Assembly (NCBI GenBank): GCA_013433145.1
Contig: CM024187.1
Coordinates: 20,573,826 to 20,637,825 of the forward strand
DNA length: 64,000 bases
Direction: 5' to 3'
Origin: Ascaris suum
Taxonomy: Eukaryota; Nematoda; Chromadorea; Rhabditida; Ascarididae
Shown in pieces: positions 37,021 to 49,000 of this stretch (position 1 is the first letter of the stretch; the number at the start of each line of letters is the position of its first letter). The notes below the pieces were generated by a model. The model searched no databases and had not been told where the DNA came from. It saw only the letters and a list, made by a program, of their open reading frames with translations. The translations under genes and the position numbers were made by a program.

Positions 37021-39662
37021 CACCGCAATAATGAATGATATTGTACAATCCTGCATTTGCATTTCATACTTTTGAGCTCGTACTTGACCATATTGCCACC
37101 TCTCCCTTACTTGTGCAGTAATGCCAACCTGAAGAGGTAAGTCGGTGTAGATAAAATGATTTCCACATCATCTTCAGATGATGTAAGATTGTTAGTACTG
37201 GTATCGGGTCAGAAATAGCCGATTTTTCGCCCCTCTGATAGAAATGAGGAATGATGCTATTTTCTTTTCATTTATTTTCTTTTACAATTTACACTGAGTG
37301 TTTTTAATCATAAGAATAGACTTCTTGTTGATCGATATATTAATTCAGCAAACAAATGAACTAATCACAATTATTGAATTTTGCATATTTCAATCTATGT
37401 CAACGGAAGAAAGGAACATTTGAACAACGTAATGTGTTGATCACAATAAAACATAGCTCATTCTCATACGTCGTTTCATGTGCTAATTAGTTCATAAATA
37501 TTTCATTTTTGCATTTTTTTCATTCCTCTAAAGTGTCTCTGCAGCATCGCATTGCTTATTTTGAGCGGCGATTTTTTTTTTAATTTTTCAATTCAATAAA
37601 ACACTATCATTGTATATTTCTTTTCCAAAAAGAAAAAAAAACACACACACAGCTTGAAAATAATAGAGCAACGTCTCAGATATTTGCCCAATGCTAAATC
37701 TGCGTTGTTTTATTATTCTTTAACAGTTCTGCACACGATCGCAATGTTCACTCATATATGTTGAAATACTTTAAAAAAAAAAAGATGTTTTCGTGATTTA
37801 TATTGATCGCTGAGAATTTAACGTATCATCATACGGTTTTAGAAAGAGGTGGGTGGGGGGGGGGAGGGGGGGAGGGAGCGGATGGAAAAGCGAGTGGATA
37901 AGGATGTGTACAAACGCATTCTGAAGAAAGTGGAAAGCAGTTTGATTCTCGAAGAGGCGAACGATCACTTACTTATTGATCATGTCTCTCACAGGTGGCC
38001 TTAACCCGTAAAATTATCTCAATTTCTAAGGAATATGCATTATTTTCCAGAACGTTTTAAGTCCTTCCATATGCATATACACGCCGTCGTGTGATATCTA
38101 AGCAATACTTTGACATGAGGTAAAGCGACTAGAAGAGCCATGTATATAATGATCGTCTGAAACGGTGGCGAAAGTTGAAAAATTCTGGAAATTATCGTGG
38201 TGTTGAATCTCGTAGACACTAAAAATGGTGCCATGTCCCTCCGTTTTCTTTGAAAAGTTAAACTGTTTTGAACCAGGAAGTTATTTTTATAGTTCGTCCA
38301 AGATCTTGATGCGCAGCAACACTGTCCACCCTCCTCACCTATGTGCCTTTAGTTCCAAAGTTAGCGAATCTGATTAAATATGCTGCTAATCACCGTCGGA
38401 TCTACAATCTTATTTCAAATGTTTCAATTATTGCTACGGATTCAGTTGGTATCTCTTTTAGCCCTCTCGACTTTCGCAATCGATTTCGCTAGTTGCCACC
38501 TATCAGTTGCGTTTTTTCTCGGAGGAAACGTGAGTAAGTGTATGAGACGTCGATGACTGGTTTCTTGAATGTTTCAGTTTTTTTCATTGACGAAGCGGTC
38601 TCGTTCTAGACGCATATCCGATGTTTTTCTCTTTTTTTTGCCTGATTCCACCATTTGTTTGTTCTACATTTCTCTTCAAAAAAGTAATAAATCTATTGCG
38701 TCAAGTTGTGTCATTTGTGAATGACACCACTTCAATTATCAGTTTTGGCTTAATGAATGGCTGCCAGAAGTTTTGCTAGGTATATGCTGGTTCACTTATG
38801 ACGTGTCTTACTTTTGAGGTATAAGAGGTGTGTGAATGAGGTCGCCCTTTCTGCTTACTTAAGTCCAAGTACAGTGGTGCATCAACAACGAGATCATTTC
38901 GCGAATTTTTCGGCATATACTGTCATAGGCTGGTTTTTATGTTATCTTCAGAGCTTTTAAAAGAGATTTGCAATTTATCGAGGTCAATTTTGCGTTGAAA
39001 TTAAAAGTTAGACTATGAAGCGGCATTGGTAAATATGAGCTATGCACGTGCGCAACGATTAGCGATGCTTTCGATACACACTTACAGTGCAAGCTGTAAA
39101 GATTTGATTTTTCAGTGGCGTTGTGTTTCGTCGGCAGTGTTCGGAACGCTTCAGTAGAAGTTCCTTGAGTCTGTTGCAGTGACTCTTTCCATGACTTCTG
39201 TTCAGGTGATTTCTTCTCCGAGAATTCTTTTCTCTTCGTGATAAGTGAATTAGGTCAGCCTGTAATGCAATTTCGTCTATGATATTTGAGTGTTGGTATG
39301 TATAGTTTGAACTCTAGCCATTGGAGTTGGATTACTTCATGCACTCATTTCTGTGTTCATCTATAAACTGCGAAAATACTTCTATACACGCTTGAATGCA
39401 CCTAGAAGTTGGCGTATATTTTGCACCCGATCAAATCTCATTTTGCTGGATTGCTAAAAACAGTCCTTTTTTAGAGGTTTATGCAGGCTGTCAGTTCGGC
39501 TGAAAGATGGTTGCATTATTGTGCTTTTTTTTTAATTTAATGGCAGTTTATGAAGGCAGTCGATACATTGAGCGAGATGCAAAAGCGAATATCAGTTAAT
39601 TTCTTATTGTTTATTCCTTTTTGAGCATAGAAATAGATTACTTCATGGTTTTAGATTTGTGA

Positions 39663-39678
39663 GGGGGGGGGGGGGGGG
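39663..39678 (+). repeat. G16 tract
   Basis: Sixteen uninterrupted G about 380 bases upstream of the start codon of the adaptor gene. It could form a G-quadruplex with the following GAGAGGGG. Confidence 0.9.
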
Positions 39679-40031
39679 AGAGGGGTGTGAAAGGTCTAGT
39701 AGCCATCAGTGTTATTGTTAAACTACCATCAGAGATATCAATCACGAGGGTTTTTAAAATTTAGAGCGTAAATTTGTTAGGGGTAATTTTATTTGTGTAC
39801 ACGAAATGCGCTCTTTTGCGGTTATTTCTGCTCAGGAAATCGATGATTGAACCCTTCAAATGTGACCACATTAAAGAATCATCTAAACAACTTTACTGCA
39901 AATTTCTTTGGTGATTAACTGAATGAGCGATCAACTCTTTGAATGCTGGCTGATTTTTTAGCTAAGCGAATGAACAAGTGAACGAAGGTGATCAGTCATT
40001 ATCAGGATTGCCAATAAAATTAAGATTTCAG

Positions 40032-40043
40032 GAGGAAATAATG
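40032..40043 (+). promoter_or_regulatory. candidate spliced-leader acceptor before the adaptor start
   Basis: AGATTTCAG ends at 40031 and the ATG lies nine bases later at 40041. The spacing and the in-frame N-terminal residues that follow support a trans-spliced 5' end. A conventional untranslated first exon upstream is the alternative. Confidence 0.45.
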
Positions 40044-43000
40044 TCCGGAAATGTGGCAAAAATCGTTAATCGACTCAGCAAAGATCTTTCATTTGGTCGC
40101 AACTCGGACGTCGCTTTTAGAAGACCAGGTATAAATTTTAATTGATAATATGTTTGCAACACATCTATTCATGTTTAGTTGTTTCCCACTGATATTTGGC
40201 GTTACATCCGAAATACATTCCCTGAAGAGGTTATTTCATTTGTGTATACGTATAGTCAACAAATGAAGTAAATCTAATCACTGCGTTTTTTCAGCCAACA
40301 TAAATAGAAGCGATCATCTTAGAAATTTAATTGCTGAAGAAGACGTGAACATTTTGAAGTAGGAGCTGAAACTAACTTTGAGTTAGCGACTCATGCTTAC
40401 TTCATATCTGATCAGATTATTGATTCCTCTTTTTTTTTTTTTTGCTTTAGCTTAACCTCTGCCTCATTCAGATCCACAAATGAAACACATTTTTCAGATA
40501 TGGCTAATTTTTTTGTTTTTTTCACTATTAACTTCCAGCTAGCTTAGCAAGTCTTTCGTTATTTATAAGGACGTCAACATTTGAAGTCGTAGATTGGCGG
40601 TACTTTATTGCTGAACATATGAGTGATGGAAAGTGATCAGTTGATAAATTGCACCAAGAACGCATTTATTTCTAAGAACTTTGTCAAGCAATTTCGATTA
40701 TGAATTGAACATTTAAATTGCATTATTAAATCGAGAATGGCAAATTTACTCAAATATATGAATTCAGTAGGAGAGTGTTTACATCAGTATTGTGCAGTTT
40801 GAAGCGAAAATAAGAGTAATGCGTATATAATTTTCGAGCGAAAATCTAGCCCCTTAAAAGTAGAAATTTTTAAATTTATTAGCCACGAAAATTATTCAGT
40901 TGTATTTATTCTTCGTAGTAATCGATTAATCGTTGATTTTGCTCCACTATTTCCTGTTGATATCTATTGCTTTCCAGGACTTTCAGTTTATACTTTTTAT
41001 CGCTTTAATTTAGCTCATTTTTCGTTATGTGATTAGTGATACTACGTCTGTATACATCATATCTTTATCCTTCGTAATCTTTTATACCTGAGTATAGCTG
41101 TTAGAATTTTGCTTGACGTACTGGTCGTATTTAGAAGTAAGCACATCCTTGAGTGGATTTGCAGCGATGATTTTTGTTTTTTGCTTTCGCTCATTCGCTA
41201 AGAAACTCCTCCGTTTCTCCCGTTTGGGTTCGTAGTCTTGTTGGTTTAATTGTTTTAATCGTCCAGCTTATCCATCGGTCTTTATTCTGATATCACAGAC
41301 AGCGTTTGACTTTAGGAAGCCGGGGAAGGGGGGGTGGGGGAGAGGGGAGCAAGAAAGATTCTATCAGTCGTATTTGTGAGTTGCTTTGCATCTATCAGTA
41401 AAAGTGATTTGACGGTCGATCATATATTTTCTAGTTGAACTAGGGATTGTCATGCGTTTATTTTCACTCTTTAGGCATAAGCTACAGACTGATTCCATTC
41501 GTCACGTTTCTTTTTAATTAGCTGCAAAGGTGTTTGCGATTTTTACAGGTAGTGGTGTGCGTCTAGCTAATGTACGATTTTCTTATAAAGCAGCGCATGA
41601 TGACGAGTTAGATCTGGAGGTGGATGACGTCATCGAGGTGATAGAAGATGCAGAGACTGGCTGGATGAAAGGCAAGATACGTAGCTCTGGTCGAGTGGGT
41701 CTCTTCCCAACTAACTTTGTTCATTTTGTTGGTATGTCTTTTCCGCAAATTCTTTATTACTCTCTGAGACCTCGATTTTCAGTTATTAGGACTCAGCATT
41801 GATTCCTGCATGTAATAACGAATTTTCATCGATGCCACCCTTCCTTCGTTTTGAACACTGGTTTTCGAAGGTGCACTTCACTTTTCTGTAGGATGCAACA
41901 CTTTATAGTTTTTTCAAGAAGGGCCTGTGGAACTTTCGAAATTCACTCACTACATGCAGAGGAATTTTCCCTAAACCGAAAATTCCCTTTCCACGTAGTA
42001 AAGCTTTAGTCAAGTTTTAGTCAAGTTAATCGACGACAAGTTTTTAGTGCGTCACTTGAAAGTGTATCTTAGCCATCTCAGCAGGGTTGAGGTATAGTTT
42101 TTCTTATTCAGCTTTCGGTGTTGCTTACGGATATTTTCAGCCGACTTATTGTCACGTCTTTTTTTTTTCAGTTTTTATGAAGACTCAGAAATATCAATTT
42201 TCAAGACCATCTGTGAGGAAGGGACAGGACTTTGTGGTTTGTTCTGTTTCGTCTAGAAGTTTCCTCGGATCTTACGGGTTGACGCAAAGAATGATTTTCC
42301 CAACTGTTTTTTCCCCAACTGTTGGGCTGTAAAAGAAATATTGAACACTCCAAAAGGCAGAGACAGCTTTACATTTCAAGAACGAGACATTTTCAGTCCA
42401 ATATGCTTTATCTATCGTCGTCGATTACCTGCCAATTTTGTGGGAAGATGCAGATCTTTTTCTGCAAAAGGCAAAAAGTTCAGTGATTACGAATGGAAAA
42501 AAGAATTTTTTTTTTTTTGAGGTCCTTAGGATCGTTTGACTTCTCACGTTTGCGGCGTAATTGTTTAGAGATTTGAAAGGATGAGGAGCAAACTCTGGGT
42601 TGTATGGTAGATGTGGTGAAGTTTCCCAGTCAAGGTTTAATAGGCCAAGGCAAGTCTCCTTTGCGAAATAAGTCTTCGCATTGTCGCGCTGATGGAACAT
42701 TTACTTTAGCTGCAGTTGCAATTCTGCGAGTTTCTAAGCTAAGTGCTGCAATTGTTAACTGCAAAGTATCGCTGTGACAGTATCGTTGTTTTGGAGGTGC
42801 TTATAATGGTAAACCCGTGAATACCCGGCCACGAACTGAGCATCGCTGTTTTGGATGACCCCTTTTTTGCTCTAGTCGCGGTTCCTTCCTAGCTTTTCTC
42901 CACGGGCGCTTTGTAAAGGCACCTCGTCTCGTCCTGGATGGCAACGTCTTCCAACCAGTCGAAACAACGTCTAATGGAGGGAGATTCTAAACAAAGTTCG

Positions 43001-46000
43001 TTTCGATCGAAAGGATTTTTCTCCGCACTTCGCGGGATATCCATTCACCAAACTTTTTTGTTCTACCATGCTGATGATGAGCGTTCATGACGGAGATGTG
43101 GGGAGATCTGAATTTGCTGGTCAATGAACGAATGGTCTCATGCGGATCGAGATGTGCGAGGTGTTGCAACTAATCAAAATTAACCTTAGAAGGTCGTCGT
43201 GATCGAGGCTGATCGCTGAGGTTCTAGTTCTCCGAACAGGAGCGGAAAATGCCATGCACGTTGCACATGCAATACACAAATATTGCGGTGTACCATCAAA
43301 ATGCCGCTGAGTGCATCAACTCGAACTCATAAAGAATAACTTGACGAACGTGAGGTGGAGCTTCAGCAATTCTTTAAGCAGCAGAAGCAAGCATGCGATG
43401 TTAAAATGAATTCCTGACAAAGGGTACGGGATTGCCTATATGTACTCAAAATGAAATGTCTATTGGTACTTTCTTTGCAGGCAAATATTTTCCAAAAATA
43501 CCAACAGTCAGCGAAAAAGTCAACTTCCCTTTAATTAATTGATTTGCAGGAAGTAGATAGAGTGGGAAAATCCAGAGAGTATATGGAACCTGATTCAAGA
43601 TTGGAATACCTACAGCTTCTTTATGTTTTCACTTCTGCCTTTCATCTCATTGTCGTTGATATCTAATCACGTAACGTTCTTGGAGAGCGGATTGTATCTT
43701 CTTAATTGTATCTTTGTATCTTTCTGCCTTTCATCACAGTATCACGAAGTGTTCTAGAAAAGTTATGCGCCATCCATGATCAGAAACGAATGCCCTCATG
43801 TTTAGCTTATTTTCATGCAGTTTTTCGTTGAATGCACCAGTTAGGGTTCTCACTTGATTGAATTCGGTGGTGCGTCGTTGCTTTATTTTAAATTCGTCAG
43901 GTATTTATGTTGTAGATGACTTGAAAATATACGTATTCATCATACCATCTAAGTACGTGACGGAAAAAAATATGCGCATAAAAGGACGTGATTATAATTC
44001 ATACCAGAATTAATTTCATGTCATAAAGTTCATCGGTTAGGTTTGTAGTGCTGCTAAGTTGCTTTTTTTTTGAGGAAGAGTGTGCGATATCATATCTTCA
44101 TCGCTCATTGCCTAGGTGGTATGTTAAGCAAGTTGAATATTACAGCATAGTTGCGATTTTCCACTCATTGATTCAGCACATCTTGCTGTTAGAAATCAAA
44201 CCACTAAATTCATATGATAATAAGAGCCAGGTATATAATAGACGATGATTTTGAGTCTGTTTGAAGGAACGAATCGGATTTACGGTGTTAAAGGGATTCG
44301 GTTTGCTGTAAAATATACATTCAACGCTTTTGCCTTATCAAAGGAATTGATTCTCATGGCGCTGTTAGTTAAACAGCAATGGCAAAAGGGATCTAAGTGC
44401 AAGGCATATAGCAATAAATTTAGAGGAAGCAATCCACGTAAACGTTATTCAATATTCAGCAAATAGTTGTCTTCAATGAGGTTGATTTGTAGCGTTTGAG
44501 AGGGATCGCTAATAGAACGCTGAGGCATGTGCACCATTGGGGAACATTGAAGAGCAACGATCACCAAAACATCATGTCAAGCACAGAGAGTTTTTCGCAC
44601 TGCAGTAGTTGAAATTTTATGGAGGAAAAGATTATCATCGTCATTTTTAGCGTCAAAGAAATTCGGTCTATGCATTGCCACCTTTAGGTTTTTTACTTGT
44701 TCGCCCTTCTGTGGTAGACAGTTATTGATAATTAGGCAAGGAAAATAGATTATGTAATGGAAGATTGAATAAACGTTGTGAAACCATTTCATCTAGTCAT
44801 TAAACTGAAAGTCTTTGTGAAAGTGAATTAGCGTTATTCAGCTAAAACCTTTCGAATAGGCGTTTTATGAACTTTTTGTTGAAAGGATCGACAACATGGA
44901 ATCTTATGATTGAATTCAATATTTGCACTCCACAGACATGTAAGTTCCAGCTTAACGACGAGTTTGAAGTTCTGCCTGGAGACAACAATTATTTCATCTA
45001 TCTGTCCGATTATTTCTCCTTCAGTTCGGCGTACCTGTGGGGGAAGGGGAGAGGTCTTGGTTATTTCGAGTGCTTTTTAAGAACCGTTGCTCTTTCCAAC
45101 TCACTGGGGGCTTTCCTTATTGATAGCGTTTCATTCTAGCGGAAATGTGTGTCTTGGTACCACACTGCCCAGATTAAACCGTCCCGATTATTTCAGCGGT
45201 TCACCTAACGAAAAGAGTCTGTTTTATCCTCCTGTTCAACTGTAATGGTGGTAGCGATTTTGGTTGAAAGGAATCAACTTCTGCAGTCTGTTTTGCCTAT
45301 TCTTTAAAGTATACTCGCATTCTCTTATTATAGAACCGCAATCGAGCGGCGGTAACGGAGTGATGAAGGTATCGGATGCGAAGAAAAAGACGAGCGACGT
45401 TGGCGCAGGTATGTTCAAAGCCTTGTCAGCTTTCAAACGGCATCGGTTTCAGGGAGGAAATAAAAGTTTTTAAAGGGCTTGACGCTTCGGTGGCAGAATT
45501 CGGCCTGCAAACCATTTCGATGTTATTTACGACCGTTTTTTCCTTTCTTTTCCCTTCCTTTCTCTTAATTCTGTTACTGCCTAACTGCCTAGCACAAATG
45601 CTCGTTTTGTGGCGAGTAAATCCATATCCGTGTTTCACCGTTCAGAGTTCATCATTAAAGTCATCCTTTATTGGCTACTATGAGAACATCACTTGTATGC
45701 TACCACCGAATTAAAGCTAGGGGATGGTACCTTAGTTTCTGCCCACTTCACATCGTACCCATTCAAAAGCCAGAGGAGGTGAAGTGTGGATGGATCTGCA
45801 GCTCTTTGACGAACACAGCAGCGTCCATAGAAAATTGTTGCCACATGCAGTGGTGAGGATCTAAGATCAGTTACATTCTAAACCACTCTTCGAAGGAATC
45901 GGTGGGTATGTTGCGAAGAAAGTGAAGGGGTCTCACGATGTTTGCCTTCAGATGAGTCAACTTGCGAAATTATGATAGGATTGCAGTTGCATTAAATACG

Positions 46001-49000
46001 GGTAACGATGTTGATGTATTTTTATAAATATTTCATTGCAGATGATTCACCGGAAGCACTGCAGAGGACATCGGTGATCGAAAGTTTGAAACCGAAACTG
46101 CCTGGTGTGTTACCTTTCGCTGACAGCAAGAAAACCGACTTAGAGGGTGCGGGCGACGCCTCAACTAAAGGTCATAGCTTTATCGTCCTCTCTACAGTGT
46201 TTTTACCTTTTTCCATATTGGAGGCAATCGGTTCTTGGAATTCGTTGGATGATTTTAGTATTTCGTTTTCTCCATTTCAGATAGAAAACGCACTTAAGTA
46301 GTCGAGACGTACGTTGGTTAAAACTGTTGACAAACGTTGAAAATGCGTTCATGCTATCAGTGTATAAACCGATGTAGGTCTGAAACTTTCGTCGACCTTG
46401 CCTCCTGATCATTCCACTTCCGTAAGTGGAACTGCATATCTCGAGCAACAACTCTAACATCCGTTGTTGTTCAGGGACGTTTAAATGGTATTCGATGCGG
46501 TGTGCAGGGCTTTAACAGAAGAGTACTGGTAATATGATTGCTGTATGAGTTGAAGCAACTAACGATAGGTGTGACATGAACATCGTTTTATGCGCATCGG
46601 AGTCGATTTGTCCATCTGCAGTAATGACACGATGCTTCCCTCTTACATTCATCCATTTTTTCATTCGAGGCAGCTGTTTATGTTGCTAGCTTATCGTTTG
46701 TTTGACTAATGCTCTAGTTTTTGCCTTTTGGTGTTTAATTAAAGGCACTTTCTGCGCTGTTCGGAATATGTGCCCTTGGCGAGCACTTCATTGCGTTTTT
46801 CTTGTTGGTGGTTACTCAGGGGTACTTCATCAATCGTATTTCAACCCACCGATGCAAGGACCGAGGATGGCCTGGGTGTGTTGTATGTGTGTGGGGGGGG
46901 GGGGGGGAGGGTGGAGGAGGTGGGGTTGGAAGAGAGGAGAACGGCTGTGCTGGAATGCACTGCTTCTGAGCATTCGGCTGTGAAATGCGGTGTTTCCTAA
47001 GTATTATCTGTGTTAAGTTCGTTTCAGATTCTTGCTAGCAATCAGGTGCCGTTTAAAATATTTCAAACAGCAGATGGGCACGAAAAACATCATTTAGTGA
47101 TCGAGAGTAGTAGACATTTGTCTTTCTTTATGGGTGCGAAGGTTTCTTATCGATACGGGTGAAGGTGGCTTCTTAATGCATTTCAAGAACTGCCATGTAG
47201 TTGCATTTATCTATGTCGTGCATCCTAAAGGCGTAATTGAGTGGCTTCTGGATCCATACACAGTTTTTCAGTCATGACCTTGCACACACAACTGCAAAAT
47301 CGTATCTTCGTTTGTTTTTTATCGCGAGAGATTATCGTTGCTTTGTCTCCTCCCCCTCCTCTCCTTCCCTTTCCCGTACACACTCTTCAGAATCTAAGTT
47401 TGCAAGAGTGTAGCGCCCAGAAAAAAATTCACTCCTCTCGTGAAAAACGTTTTATTGAGCATCTCAGCATGAAAAAAAGCGGAAGTTTACTAGCCTGAAT
47501 TCAGTGAGATTTGTCTCATTTAACGAACGACTGCCCAGATTGAGTTTTAAACTTTTGCATTGTTGATGCTGCGAAAAGCTCAAGAGCAATTTGTTGGCGT
47601 AAAATCAGCTATTTCAGTAGTACTTTTCGGCAGGAAAATTTTATTCATGCAGTTTTTCTTGCGAGGCATTTTCCTCAGGAATTTCATATGTAATGGCTTT
47701 GAAGTTGTAGACCAATCGTTTAAACTGCCCCGTTCCTTCTTCGCATCCCCTCCTATCCCTTTTGCGTCCCTGGATTCTATATAAGCTCCTTATATAGGTT
47801 ATGTACAGAAGTAGTTGCATATGTATGTGCATACAAATTGCGCAGAAATATTATAGAAATGGCTCGCGTTCTGTTCACCTATTCGCCCGCGCATGAGGAC
47901 GAGCTTGCTTTGAGGGAGGTTGGCGCAATGGTCACGATAATCAGCAAAACATGTCCCGATCCAGGATGGTACTTGGGTGAGCTAGACGGCAAGCGTGGGC
48001 TTATTCCCGATAATTTCGTTGAAATTGTCAGGCTACCAGCATCAAGCACTACCGAAAGCCACAAAAATATGCCAGCATCTACAGTTAGCGTCGTAAGTTC
48101 TCAAGTTTTCTTATCAGCTAGATTCGCACGTCATATGGATATCGTAAAGATTTATTACACGTTTGTCGGTGACGGGTCTTCGTTAATCTCGGTTCCTTCC
48201 GTTAGTTCCCTTTGGTCGAACAAATTTCAAAGAGCGTTCCACTTAATAGTTCTTTTTCCTTCCATTTTAGCATCAGAATTTTTCTCTTTTTCTGAAGGAT
48301 GAGCTGCTTTGTTACAGCTCTTGTCATTCAAACATTCATTCATTCAAACTCGATCTTTACTAAGAATGTAGTGATCATGCTTGAGTTTTTCAATAACCTC
48401 AATCGGTTTTCACTGCCAAAGTTTGCCTGCTATTCATCTCTGATTTAAACCCTATATCCCGCTTCACTAATTGCGATGAAAGCGATTAATGTAAGACGGA
48501 CGGGTTGTCAGCATTTATTGGCAAATTTGTATTACAAGCAAACCGGAAAACAGAGTGCATATCTGTAATAAACTTTGCAACTGTGTTTACAGTTAGCAAG
48601 TAAAATTACATTGTTGTTTTTGACATTTTTCCGGAATATTGGTCGCTTGAAGTATTTGCCAGCAGCAGCTTGTTATATACAAATAGGGCTTGATTCTACT
48701 TTTAAAGTAGTTCGCTTCAAGAAAGTGCTACTCCAAGAAATACCAAAAACTAGCCCTACTTCTTGACTTTAGATGACAGCCACTGGTATGGAAATAGAAC
48801 GTTGTAAGTTTATTGCTGTAAGGGACGTTATACTGTTATTGGCAGGTTCCCGGTTGAAAGCTGAATGTTTGTCATTTTGAGGTACCTCCGCCTGTGGTTC
48901 CAACTAAGCCGAGCAAGCCGCCTGGGTTGGGTATTTCCTCAACCAGCAGCATACGACGTGTTGGCTCAAATGCTTTCGCAGCCACTCTCGCCGACGCCCT

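Larger units (their letters stand above)
34269..40031. other. upstream region of the adaptor gene, two exon-like patches
   Basis: Mostly AT-rich and repetitive. Exon-like patches at 35350-35700 (+) and 36749-37048 (-) are entered separately. An imperfect threefold repeat of ATGCTCTCAGGTA-like units lies at 35018-35090. G-rich tracts occur at 36117-36140, 37851-37878 and 39663-39678 (16 G). I see nothing else of coding nature. Confidence 0.4.

Noticed and set aside
40295..40358. Possible extra adaptor exon (NRSDHLRNLIAEEDVN) after TTTTTCAG
   Set aside because: Its length is not a multiple of three and its phases do not fit between exons 1 and 2, which join perfectly without it.
44936..45010. 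SH3-like words (NDEFEVLPGD) in adaptor intron 2, as a relic SH3 domain
   Set aside because: Only about ten residues agree, the acceptor phase leads to a stop, and the first real SH3 already looks like SH3B.
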